Below the pieces are notes generated by a model. That model did not search any database, had not been told where the DNA came from, and was given only the letters and a program-made list of their open reading frames with translations. DNA of 64,000 nt from Sanderia malayensis (Eukaryota; Cnidaria; Scyphozoa; Semaeostomeae; Pelagiidae). Both the position numbers and the translations under genes were made by a program. The stretch lies in contig RQOL01000861.1 of the NCBI GenBank assembly GCA_013076295.1, positions 248,001 to 312,000 of the forward strand. Direction: 5' to 3'. This document shows, piece by piece, positions 10,871-19,464 of this stretch. Within the stretch, counting starts at the first letter, position 1, and every line of letters starts with the position of its first letter.

Positions 10871-11071
10871 TAACGTAATTTCTTTGAAATGCGCCTTGGA
10901 ACAACTATTGCCCTGATATGATGTATAGTTAAATCTCAAAGCATGCATTGCACTCAAAATTACAAAGGTATTCCATACGTTGGTTAAAAGCAAGGCACGC
11001 TCTGGGATTTAGCTGCATATCATGTCGATGCAACAGTTGTTGCAAGACGCAATTCTATAGAGCTTACGTCA
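10871..11071. repeat. Inverted repeat nested within the palindrome arm
   Basis: Segments 10871-10951 and 10990-11071 are imperfect inverted copies (for example aaatctcaaagcatgcattg against the complement of gcaaggcacgctctgggattt, shortened here). The same structure recurs mirrored in the right arm around 11935-12130. A small MITE-like palindrome sits inside a larger one. Confidence 0.6.
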
Positions 11072-11508
11072 TTGTGAAACTGCTCTATTGGCACATTAAA
11101 GTTAGTAGTTCACAAACCTCTCATAACTGATTGAAATATTGTCCTGTTAGTGTCATGCGTCGTTCCCTTGCCTCTCACTGTCTCTTGCTAGCCACCATTG
11201 TTATCAATAGTCACATGCGTGGGAAGGTTCTGTTCAAGGGACAACGGAACAATTTCATTGTTGCTTTGAACTTCTTCAGCCCAAGCTTTGTTCTGAGCTA
11301 GAACATCACTGTAGGAAATAGTGTGATTCATTTTATGAAGTATTGATGTCATCTCTTTGCTTCCAGTTATACGATGCATCGTCATTGCAGAAATTATTTG
11401 TTTCGGTGTTCTTTCGCGACCTACAATCAGTGATTGCCAATCAGATGCGAGACTCCAGATTTTAGTGGCTAACTAGGAAGGCTGGCTAACCTCCCTATAG
11501 TTGGCCTT

Positions 11509-11683
11509 CGATGTGAGTGGGACAGTGATCTTCAACAAACGTGGGGTGGGTTTCTGTTGTTTTGGCCTTAGATCTGAGTGGGAAAGCAATCTTCAACAAA
11601 AGTGGGGTGGGTTTCTGTTGTTTTGGCCTTCGACCCGAGTGGGACAGCGATCTCAAACAAAAGTCGGACAGCGATCTCAAACG
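11509..11683. repeat. ~62-bp tandem repeats in palindrome spacer
   Basis: Two and a partial third unit share ggccttcga...gagtgggac, atcttcaacaaa and gtggggtgggtttctgttgt. They occupy most of the central spacer. Confidence 0.75.
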
Positions 11684-12812
11684 CTATTTCCTACAGTGAT
11701 GTTCTAGCTCAGAACAAAGCTTGGGCTGAAGAAGTTCAAAGCAACAATGAAATTGTTCCGTTGTCCCTTGAACAGAACCTTCCCACGCATGTGACTATTG
11801 ATAACAATGGTGGCTAGCAAGAGACAGTGAGAGGCAAGGGAACGACGCATGACACTAACAGGACAATATTTCAATCAGTTATGAGAGGTTTGTGAACTAC
11901 TAACTTTAGTGTGCCAATAGAGCAGCTTCACAATGACGTAAGCTCTGTAGAATTGCGTCTTGCAACAACTGTTGCATCGACATGATATGCAGCTAAATCC
12001 CAGAGCGTGCATTGCTTTTAACCAACGTATGGAATACCTTTGTAATTTTGAGTGCAATGCATGCTTTGAGATTTAGCTATACATCATATCAGGGCAATAG
12101 TTGTTCCAAGGCGCATTTCAAAGAAGTTACGTTATTGATTAAATATTTTTCTTACTTTTTGATTTTCACTATTAATGACGTCATCGAAAGTTTCACACGT
12201 TATATCTTTTAACATTTTGATTTTAGGATATAGGTCCCATAGTATATTTTGTTCAGTTTTTCATGCTCTTTCGGTTGATGCCATTTGTTTTTAAATTGAC
12301 GACTTTCATTTCTTCTGAACGTTACCCTTTACGTCATCGATCACGTGACATGTGGGGAGAAATTTTTTTGGACACCCTTGAAAATTTGAAGGTACTACCA
12401 TTAGGAAGTCGAAACAAGTGAAAAATCCTCGGTTACCCTCTCCGCCAGTTTGTTGGGAAAAATTTCCTGTCTAAGATGGCATGATTTGCTGTGCAAGAAA
12501 TCTGATTTGACTTCTATCTCTTGGATTTTTAAATAGAACTTGATATTGTGTGTCTAGAGCAAGATTTCTCATTTCGCTAGATTTTACATCATTACAATTA
12601 CGTTTATGTTAAGGTAAACAACCCTTTGTAAACAACTTCCCAAGGTCTTTGAAGTTTGCTATTCCATGCATTAGATCATCAACAATGATTGTTATCCTTT
12701 TCTTTGATTTTTCGATTTCCTCATACTAACACCAGATAATATTAGAGAAAAAGGCGCTTTGAATCTCAGATCATAAGTCATTTTTATAACACATTTCAAC
12801 TAACATCATACT

Positions 12813-12822
12813 CCTTATATAA
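12813..12822 (-). promoter_or_regulatory. TATA box for packaging ATPase
   Basis: TTATATAAGG on the minus strand, 32-41 nt before ATG 12781. Confidence 0.5.
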
Positions 12823-12873
12823 CAACATTGGAACTTTAATTAAACATTGGAATTTGTGATGTTCTTATAACGT

Positions 12874-13926
12874 TCAAGGGAATGCTGTTTCACATACTCT
12901 CAAAACCATCCTACTCAGAGTTTGTAATAAGTATCTTGATCTTTCTAGAGATTCTCCACTCAGCATTTCATTGTATAATCTTTCAAGCTGATCATTGTGA
13001 TCGGAATGTTGTTTATGTTCATTCAATTCTTCAAGCATTGCCTTTGTGAATGATTCCTTCCCCTCAGCTACCATGTTTGTATTTGCATAATCAATGTGAA
13101 ATGTTATGAACTTGAATGCATTTGTTGCCATACAGTCTGCACTATGTTCAACATGAGGATCAATAATAGATTTGAAACACTTCTTACAATGCTCCTTTGC
13201 TTTTCTTGAAATGTAATTCAGGAGGATTGCTGAATATGCTTCTTGAATTTTATCATTTGACAGTTGTTTAATTGATAACTTCATGTTAGAAGGTCTTTTT
13301 CTTTTAGATGATTTCACTAATGATTCATCATCACCCTTCCTTTTGGCTGATTTAACTGCTAACTCGTCACTGGGTAGGTCATCACAATCGTCCTTCCTTT
13401 TAGGTGTGTCTTCAACATCAAAAAGTTGCAAATTGAGCAGTGCCTTTATCATTTCTTTATTGAGATTAACTCCAATCTTAGTTGGTTTCTCACCTTTCCA
13501 CCTTCTCACACTCAGACAAAATTGTTGTGGCTTATCTCCGTTTTGTTGAATGTAAATTTCTATCTTAACCATACCATCACCAACAACATCTGGACGACCT
13601 TCTAACACTTCTGTGTATAGTGATAGAAACTTTGTTGTTACTCTAGCATATTGCTTAGATATAACATTCACCTTCATTGATTCTAGTAAACTTTTTGAAT
13701 CCTTTCCTTCAAATTCAACCTGTCCATCTTCACTCACAGCAAGATGATCTTTGATTATGGATAACAAACGCTTCAGCGTAATTTCTAAAAATCGTATGCT
13801 CTTTGTGAAAACCTTTTCTTTATTATTCACCTCCAGAGTTAGAGCATATTTATCATCAATGAGTTTATTTATGTAAAGAGAGGTTGTGACAAGGCCATCT
13901 CCATCAGTTCTGTATATTAGTTCCAT
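12874..13926 (-). CDS. Unrecognised 350-residue viral-element protein
   Basis: ATG start and uninterrupted frame, the longest intact gene of the viral relic. The N-terminal ~190 residues look like a mixed alpha/beta domain. A low-complexity basic hinge (about 185-230: KRKDDCDDLP, KSAKRKGDDES, KSSKRKRPS) has repeated SAKRK/SSKRK units suitable for nuclear import. The C-terminal part is helical with a possible metal site, CKKCFKSIIDPHVEHSADC (two Cys, two His, Cys). I do not recognise the family. It lies between the Fic gene and the packaging ATPase, and its upstream region holds CCAAT, TTACATCATC and heat-shock-type elements. Confidence 0.6.
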   Translation of the reverse strand: MELIYRTDGDGLVTTSLYINKLIDDKYALTLEVNNKEKVFTKSIRFLEITLKRLLSIIKDHLAVSEDGQVEFEGKDSKSLLESMKVNVISKQYARVTTKFLSLYTEVLEGRPDVVGDGMVKIEIYIQQNGDKPQQFCLSVRRWKGEKPTKIGVNLNKEMIKALLNLQLFDVEDTPKRKDDCDDLPSDELAVKSAKRKGDDESLVKSSKRKRPSNMKLSIKQLSNDKIQEAYSAILLNYISRKAKEHCKKCFKSIIDPHVEHSADCMATNAFKFITFHIDYANTNMVAEGKESFTKAMLEELNEHKQHSDHNDQLERLYNEMLSGESLERSRYLLQTLSRMVLRVCETAFP

Positions 13927-14022
13927 TGTGAATTATTCTTGAGCTCTTATTTCCGCGAACTTCTTGTTTTGAATTAACTTTTGTTTGAGATTCCTCTCCT
14001 TTTATTCTCTACCACCACTTTC

Positions 14023-14142
14023 ATTAACCAATCAACAATCGATTACATCATCGCTCGACTGTTCTAGAACCTTCTTTCAAAGTTTCTAGTTATTATTGAA
14101 AGGTGGTGTTAGCATTCGAAGTTCGAATGTTCTAGAACTTTC
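14023..14142 (-). promoter_or_regulatory. Promoter cluster: CCAAT, TTACATCATC motif and two heat-shock elements
   Basis: TTAACCAATCA (14025-14035, CCAAT) and GATTACATCATC (14041-14052) are followed by TTCTAGAACCTTC (14062-14074), three perfect alternating TTC/GAA units, and GAATGTTCTAGAACTTTC (14125-14142), four perfect units. The last overlaps the end of the Fic frame. The cluster lies 97-216 bp upstream of ATG 13926. Alternating nGAAn blocks at 5-bp spacing are the binding site of heat-shock factor; function here is inferred from sequence only. Confidence 0.6.
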
Positions 14143-14683
14143 TTTCGAAAGTGCTTGAGGTAAATTCTTCTACAATTTCTGTTTGAACTTTAATCATATC
14201 ACTTAAAAATTTATCCTGATTCCACTCTATTAAATCTCCAGCTAAATAATAACACAGCAACTTCGACAACCTTCCATTTCCATCAGGAAAAGGACGAATC
14301 CATAATAACAATGCTGTATATTCTATTGGATTATAGTAATGCTGCCTCTTTATTAATTGGTTGAATAAAATTTCTATCTGATCAGGTTTACAATATTCTA
14401 TTATCTCTCTTTCACTTATGCGTGCACATCTTACACTATTTGCAAATTTACCATGATATTCAAGTAAAATAAATTCATGTGTTTCTTTTACCATGTCAGT
14501 GTCGATTGTAAATCAAGTAATGTAATTTCTATCAAGCACAACCTCTCTTATCGTTCTTAGATATACATAAGCATCCTCTAAATTTGTCATGTTTATACAT
14601 TCAACTTCACCTTCTGACTTTAAAACAGAATGTAACATCTTTCTTTCTACTTCATGAACATTAATTCTGTATTCTCGATTCAT
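14132..14683 (-). pseudogene. Fic-domain protein with altered active site
   Basis: ATG 14683 opens MNREYRINVHEVER and runs 56 codons to a TGA (about 14513-14515). The same frame continues as the 120-codon ORF 14494-14132. It contains IRPFPDGNGRLSKLL, which matches the Fic motif HPFx(D/E)GNGRxxR except that the catalytic His is Arg and the last Arg is Lys. Upstream EILFNQLIKRQHYYNPIEYT and LLLW fit the helices before the Fic loop. Fic proteins transfer AMP or other phosphate-containing groups to target hydroxyls; the missing His predicts loss of transferase activity. Two terminal serines/threonines precede the stop. The gene sits in the accessory block of the viral element. Confidence 0.7.
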
Positions 14684-14885
14684 TATGAATTATTCTCGAC
14701 CTCCTATCTCCACGAACTTCTTATTGGAAATGAGCTTTTTGTTTGAGATTTGTTCATCTATTTCTTTCAATTGTGTTCATTTAAAAATGTTAGGTTCTTA
14801 CTCTTGCTATTCTTATAGATCTAGTCCCACTTCGTCTACCTTTCATATGCTTCTTTCGAACCAGCTTCCTTCGCATCCTCCGCTT

Positions 14886-15254
14886 TCAACCACCTTGCAT
14901 TTTCCTCATAGCTGTGTTTAAAACATATCCAGCTGCAACGATTCCTCCACCTTTTGCAGCTTTCTTAGCACATCTCAATGCTATCTTCTTAACAGCTTGT
15001 TTACTAACTCGTTTTGCCATCGCTCTTCCACCCTGTCTAACAGCTTGTTTAATAGCTTGTCTAGCTGCTACATGTGCTATCACGGAACCCATGTTTGTTG
15101 ATTTCCTCCCTCTCCTCCTTTCACGTTTTCGTATTCTATCCCTTTTATACTTTCCTTCACCCGTCATTAGTTTAGTCGCTTCAACTCCACCATCATCCTT
15201 CAACATATCGTCTATCAGCATTGATGCTACAACACTTGCTGCTATACTAGCCAT
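14886..15254 (-). CDS. Small basic protein with hydrophobic glycine-rich tail (core or membrane-lytic type)
   Basis: 122 residues, ATG start, intact. Residues 33-52 are very basic (GKYKRDRIRKRERRRGRKS). Residues 60-105 form an Ala/Lys amphipathic helix (AIKQAVRQGGRAMAKRVSKQ). The end is glycine-hydrophobic (AKKAAKGGGIVAAGYVLNTA). The composition resembles small DNA-binding core or pVI-like proteins of adeno-like viruses; no motif proves it. A TATA-like TATAAAAG lies about 33 nt upstream. Confidence 0.5.
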   Translation of the reverse strand: MASIAASVVASMLIDDMLKDDGGVEATKLMTGEGKYKRDRIRKRERRRGRKSTNMGSVIAHVAARQAIKQAVRQGGRAMAKRVSKQAVKKIALRCAKKAAKGGGIVAAGYVLNTAMRKMQGG

Positions 15255-15286
15255 GATTATATTATAGCTATTAAATTGTAATCCTT

Positions 15287-15296
15287 CTTTTATAAT
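15287..15296 (-). promoter_or_regulatory. TATA box for the 15254 gene
   Basis: Minus-strand ATTATAAAAG, 33-42 nt before ATG 15254 and directly downstream of the preceding gene's stop codon. Confidence 0.45.
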
Positions 15297-15602
15297 CTAT
15301 TTCTTAAATTCTTCGTCTGCATATACCCACTTATCGCGTTGTTTTTTCGATACTCCGGCAGCTCTCCAAAATTCTCTAGGGATGAACTGTAGGGGTTTTG
15401 GTTTTTTCCAACCCTTTTTCCACATTGTTGGTTTCAACTCTCACTGTAATCCTGGTAGTGGTGTTGCGGCAATAGCTGTTTTCACAATCCAATTTTGTAT
15501 ATTCTTAAAGAGCCCCTTACCTACAAGCGTCCTAGATCGCTTTCTGTTAGACTTCCCCTTCCATGCATGTATTCGCTTCCTTCCCCTCCGACATTGTGCC
15601 AT
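15297..15602 (-). pseudogene. Small basic core-like protein with in-frame TGA
   Basis: ATG 15602 starts MAQCRRGRKRIHAWKGKSNR, strongly basic, followed by a hydrophobic stretch (IQNWIVKTAIAATPLPGL). A TGA occurs near residue 54, after which the same frame stays open for ~47 codons, rich in Lys/Trp/Pro (TMWKKGWKKPKPLQF) and ending YADEEFKK. It is too short for most ORF listings. Either a stop-interrupted ~100-residue protein or a 53-residue protein. Composition suggests a DNA-binding virion component. Confidence 0.5.
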
Positions 15603-15627
15603 TTTCATTATTGTAATGATGCAGATT

Positions 15628-15638
15628 CCTTATATAGG
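15628..15638 (-). promoter_or_regulatory. TATA box for the 15602 gene
   Basis: Minus-strand CCTATATAAGG, 26-36 nt before ATG 15602. Confidence 0.5.
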
Positions 15639-15725
15639 CCCATGCATACAAATAAAAACACGCATTTACATGAGGATATCATTTTGTGTAATTTCAACAT
15701 CTCCCCATTCCCTAAGAACACAATC

Positions 15726-16196
15726 CTATTTAATGTTATAAAGTAAACAATCCACCCATAAACTACTAATGTTGTATTGTTTCTTTGTGTGATGATAGAT
15801 AATTTGCTTCTCTATCCAAAGGAGTATCACGGCAAACCTTCCCAAGTTTGCATTTCCATTAGAAAAACTTTCATTGAATAGTATTTTCAAGGTGTCATTG
15901 ATCCTGTCTTTCCATTCATCTTCATTCACCGGAGATTCGTCAATCAGCAACCCATCTTCAGGATCCTTTGCTTGTGGTAGATTTCCCAAATTAACGCTTA
16001 TTCGAGCAAATCCCATAAACTTGTGTAAATTCTTGTATACTTTCCCAAGATATATGCGCCAAACTTGAACCTTTGTATTAATGCCCATTACATCTCTAAA
16101 ATGTTCCTTCAAATAGGCTAAGAGCAAATCTTTCTTTGTTCTTTGTAGAAATGATCTAAAGTCGTTAATTATAATGTGTGCTAATGTTAACAACAT
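15726..16196 (-). CDS. Candidate Bcl-2-like protein
   Basis: 156 residues, ATG start, intact, predicted mostly helical. Residues 103-127 (LKILFNESFSNGNANLGRFA) resemble the BH1 region of Bcl-2 proteins (leu-phe...glycine, asn-trp-gly-arg): N-L-G-R at 117-120 would take the place of N-W-G-R, followed by a hydrophobic helix. A weaker W-V segment near 148 could correspond to BH2. No clear BH3 or C-terminal membrane anchor is seen. Bcl-2 homologs are reported among adintovirus accessory genes, which raises the prior. If right, it would restrain host cell death. Similarity is short, so alternatives remain open. Confidence 0.42.
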   Translation of the reverse strand: MLLTLAHIIINDFRSFLQRTKKDLLLAYLKEHFRDVMGINTKVQVWRIYLGKVYKNLHKFMGFARISVNLGNLPQAKDPEDGLLIDESPVNEDEWKDRINDTLKILFNESFSNGNANLGRFAVILLWIEKQIIYHHTKKQYNISSLWVDCLLYNIK

Positions 16197-16230
16197 CTTT
16201 GCTAATGAGATAATACGTGAAATCCATCGT

Positions 16231-16237
16231 TTTTATA
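16231..16237 (-). promoter_or_regulatory. TATA box for the Bcl-2-like candidate
   Basis: TATAAAA on the minus strand, 35 nt before ATG 16196. Confidence 0.45.
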
Positions 16238-16279
16238 GATTACTCGAAATCCCTTCGAACGTCGATGAAGATGCAACTT

Positions 16280-16446
16280 GATTGGTTAATAATTACATCA
16301 TCATTTAAATGTTCTCGAATGTTCTTTCGAATGTTCTAGTCATTATTGAAAGGTGATGTTAGCGTTCGAAATTCAAACTTTGACGAAGATGTGATTTGAT
16401 TGGTTAATGGTTACATCATCATTCGAATGTACTAGAACATTCGAAT
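16280..16446. promoter_or_regulatory. Bidirectional promoter zone with duplicated CCAAT/TTACATCATC and heat-shock elements
   Basis: GATTGGTTAATAATTACATC (16280-16299) and GATTGGTTAATGGTTACATC (16398-16417) are two copies of the same composite. Between and after them are TTCTCGAATGTTC (16312-16324, three HSE units), GAATGTTCTAG (16329-16338) and GAACATTC (16435-16442). TAATATATATAG follows at 16451-16462. The zone separates the Bcl-2-like gene (minus) from the plus-strand gene at 18304, whose ATG would be about 40 nt from the TATA without the Penelope insertion. Confidence 0.55.
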
Positions 16447-16471
16447 GGTGTAATATATATAGAAGTGACTT

Positions 16472-18270
16472 GCCGACTTATTAACCCAGCCAAGAGCGAG
16501 ATCGGACGCATCAGCAAGCAGATTCTTGAGAACATCAACACTACTGTCAGACACAAAGCCGGACTTAACCAATGGAAAAACTCAGCCTCTGTCATCAACT
16601 GGTACTCCAACATCCCTAACAAGAATCAACACACCTTTGCCGCCTTCGACATAGAAAGCTTCTACCCTTCAATCACAGAAAAACTCCTAACAGACTCCAT
16701 CAACCTAGCCAGACAATATACCAACATACCAGACCGCGACATTGACATCATAATGCACTCAAGGAAATCACTTCTCTTCAACGACAACAACGCGTGGGTG
16801 AAAAAGGACAACAGAAACTTCGACGTAACGATGGGCAGCTACGACGGCGCGGAAGTTTGTGAGCTCGTTGGACTTCTCATCCTCAACAAGCTGTGCAACA
16901 CTTACGAACAGACAATACCGGACTTTACAGAGATGATGGACAAACCGTATGCAGAAACACCACAGGACCACAAGCCGACAGAATAAGAAAGGACATCATT
17001 AGACACTTTAAACCCCATGGACTGAACATCACAATTCAAACTAACCTCAAGATTGTTAACTACCTTGACATCACATTCAATCTCAACAACGGAACACACT
17101 ACCCCTACAGAAAGCCTAACAACCAGCCTCTCTATATTAACGTCAAATCCAATCACCTTGCCAATATCATCAAGAAGCTACCCGACTCCATTAATCGCCG
17201 TATCTCTGACATTTCCTGCAACGAAGACGAATTTAACAAAGCCAAAACTACTTATGACGACGCCTTAAAATCCAGCGGATATACAGAAAGACTTTCCTTC
17301 AACAAACATCGACAAGCAACACAACCAAGACGAAACCGCAAGCGTAACATCATATGGTATAATCCTCCTTTTAGCAGTAACGTGAAAACTAACATCGGAA
17401 AAACCTTCCTAAAGCTCGTATCCAAACACTTCCCTCAGCAACACAAGTACCACACCCTTTTTAACAAAAATAACATCAAAATAAGCTACAGTTGTATGGA
17501 AAACATGCGCACCATCATAAACAAGCATAATAAGAAAATCTTATCTACTAACGACACCAACAACAACAACAACATCAAGCTATGCAATTGCAGATCCCAA
17601 GAAAATTGCCCCCTCGACAACACATGCCTAACTACCAGCCTCATCCACAACGCACAGGTAACCTCTACGACATCTAACCAAACTACAACTAAGAACTACA
17701 TCGGACTGACTGAAGGAACGTTCAAACAGAGATACACACAACACAAGTCTACTTTTACTCACAGGAAACTCACTAACAGCACGGAATTATATAAATACAT
17801 CTGGAAGCTAAAAGACAACAATACCAACTTCACAACGAAATGGTCTATCATTGCAAGAGCCCGCCCCTATAGTAATTCGAGTAAACGGTGCGATTTGTGG
17901 CTAACAGAAAAGCTCTACATCATCAAGAACAGCATTAACAATCTACTTAACAAACGATCTGAACTTATCTCCAAATGCCGACATGAAAACAAATTTTACC
18001 TAAAGAACTATTGACACTCAACCATATCTATTGTATTACGCTTTCACACTTTTAGTTAAATAGTTTACACGTCCTTTGTTTTTAACTTATAATAGACCCA
18101 TCTTCACAACCTTTTGTAATTAGAGCGCCCCTTCTTCTATTGTTCTCATTATTTTGTATATATTCCAGCTGGTAGGTAATTTTCTTCATTAAATCTGCCT
18201 GATGAGTGCATAAGCACAAAACTCAGAGTTGCAGCGAATTATTTGTTTTTATTGAAAATCACTCAATTCT
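16472..18270 (+). mobile_element. 5'-truncated Penelope-like element (RT plus GIY-YIG) with 12-bp TSD
   Basis: Plus frame 16472-16986 carries reverse transcriptase motifs FAAFDIESFYPSI and GSYDGAEVCELVGLLILNKL. After a one-base shift near 16900 the frame 16893-18014 has the YRDD box (GLYRDDG), NYLDITFNL, the Cys-rich linker CNCRSQENCPLDNTC, and a GIY-YIG endonuclease (KNYIGLTEGTFKQRYTQHKS, then TELYKYIWKLK). This RT plus GIY-YIG order is diagnostic of Penelope-like elements. The 3' part (18015-18270) is non-coding. Direct repeats tagaagtgactt flank it (16460-16471 and 18270-18281). The RT start is missing. Confidence 0.88.
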
Positions 18271-18303
18271 AGAAGTGACTTTAGTTATTTTATCATTTAA
18301 AAG

Positions 18304-19060
18304 ATGACTAGCAACATGTATCGCTTCAGCAAAACAATACCATTCACTAATGAAGTAATAGACTTTGAAAATGAACCTTCAATTAATAGCAATTACCTGG
18401 AAATCATTGAATCATTCAATGTGGGTGAAGATGATTATTCACCATTGATTCATTTGAATACATACTATGAAGCTTTCACAGAGTACGTAATTGGAAGAAA
18501 TGGTTATGTATCAAAACCATTACCTTACTCAGAGGGAGTATATAAAAAAGAAGAAATAAAAAAGAATGAGTTGAAGGGAATGTTAAGTCATTGGCATGAA
18601 ACAAATCATGATGAAGATGATGATGATGTGAGCATTGATAGGGGTATTGATGCTGGTTTTGATGTTGGATTAAGAGTGAAAATAACTTTGTGTTGACATT
18701 CAGAATTCTGCTAAATGGATTACGAAAGAACTATCCACCATTCCAAATGATTGAAAAGGGCTCCACAATAATTCTCTTAAAGGGGAAGAACGGTGAAAAA
18801 AACATCAGTTCAATCTTCATGATTTAATTGATGATGCTATTGACAGACAAGAGCTGTCCCAATTCACACCACACCTATATACAGATGACATACCAATGCT
18901 AGCAATTTGCGAGAGGTGTGGTAGGGAATGGGATGGATTCGCACAATGTGATTGTGATATAAGCCAATATATTGATGAAAAAGAACTTACATATAGTAAT
19001 GAAATTAGTGAAGACATTAATTCACTAATACAACAATTTAGTAGACTGACTCTAGATTAG
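18304..19060 (+). pseudogene. Unrecognised acidic viral-element gene with Cys-rich C-terminus, frameshifted
   Basis: ATG 18304 opens a 130-codon acidic frame (MTSNMYRFSKTIPFTNE; later HDEDDDDVSIDRGIDAGFDV). Past its stop, two other plus frames continue in protein-like fashion: LTFRILLNGLRKNYPPFQMI (about 18698-18760) and, from about 18812, LHDLIDDAIDRQELSQF, then ICERCGREWDGFAQCDCD and a C-terminal LIQQFSRLTLD ending near 19060. The CxxC...CxC cluster could bind zinc. Two frameshifts are needed, so it is probably dead. It is the only plus-strand gene of the relic and seems to share the HSE-rich zone at 16.3-16.5 kb. Confidence 0.5.
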
Positions 19061-19106
19061 TTAATTAACTTCAATAGCGCAATTATTTAACTTACACATT
19101 TATTCT

Positions 19107-19130
19107 GATTGGCTAATGATTACATCATCG
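19107..19130. promoter_or_regulatory. CCAAT + TTACATCATC composite, copy
   Basis: GATTGGCTAATGATTACATC followed by ATCG, the same composite as at 14.03, 16.28, 16.40 and 20.04 kb, here just after the plus-strand gene. Confidence 0.5.
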
Positions 19131-19337
19131 TTTGAATTTTTAATTAGTTTATTGTTGTATATATTTTAATTGTTGGAAATTGAATGATAGGTTGATCAAA
19201 CGATCTATACAAGATCTATAAAGACGTCACCTGATGTTAGAGTAGTTAATTATAATGACGACATACGTCACATGATATTGCGCCAGAACACCCCTTTCAC
19301 TCCTCAACCTATGGTCTAGCATCAAGAACCTCTGAGC

Positions 19338-19441
19338 TGCTATTAAACTGCGCATGCGCCACTATGGCATATCTTTATGAAGTGGGCAAGAACTGACCTC
19401 TTCACTGCACATGCGCCACTATTGCATACCTTTATCAGGTG
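19338..19441. repeat. Imperfect ~60-bp tandem duplication
   Basis: Two units share actgc(g/a)catgcgccactat and gcata(t/c)ctttat, followed by (aa/ca)gtg. It lies in the intergenic region before the zinc-finger gene's stop. Confidence 0.6.
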
Positions 19442-19464
19442 CGCCAGAACCTGCCCCTATCAAT

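Larger units (their letters stand above)
10531..12472. mobile_element. 1.94-kb palindromic element with ~790-bp inverted arms, 5-bp TSD
   Basis: Left end AGACAGGGAATTTTTCCC and right end GGGAAAAATTTCCTGTCT are inverted. Arms 10531-11321 and 11684-12472 are near-mirror copies; the spacer is about 362 bp. AAGAT flanks both sides (10526-10530, 12473-12477), and removing one copy restores the ATPase reading frame exactly. Both arms carry a short frame ending VTIDNNGG (11188-11385 minus, 11690-11817 plus), apparently a fragment of a repeat-encoded protein related to the family at 5921-9545. No transposase is visible, so the element looks non-autonomous, foldback type. Confidence 0.85.
10365..12781 (-). 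pseudogene. FtsK/HerA-type genome-packaging ATPase, deleted and interrupted
   Basis: ATG 12781 opens RFKAPFSLILSGVS, the strand leading into the P-loop of Polinton/adintovirus packaging ATPases. The Walker A itself is absent: the frame jumps to KKRITIIVDDLMHG, the Walker B-like strand (VVDDL). Then come a TAA, a small deletion and MRNLALDTQYQVLFKNPRDR, the strongly conserved KNPRD block, and QIRFLAQQIMPS at the insertion point. Past the palindromic element the frame resumes with TFINIYNDATARLYGYLLCD and ends RFRRNIFPREAPMIIFKPKK. The wild-type role is pumping DNA into capsids. The missing P-loop makes this copy inactive. Previous gene stop (12874) to ATG is 93 bp. Confidence 0.78.

Noticed and set aside
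12874..13926. Viral DNA polymerase or protease
   Set aside because: No polymerase motifs (DTDS, SLYP) or cysteine-protease His/Cys pattern; left as unknown.
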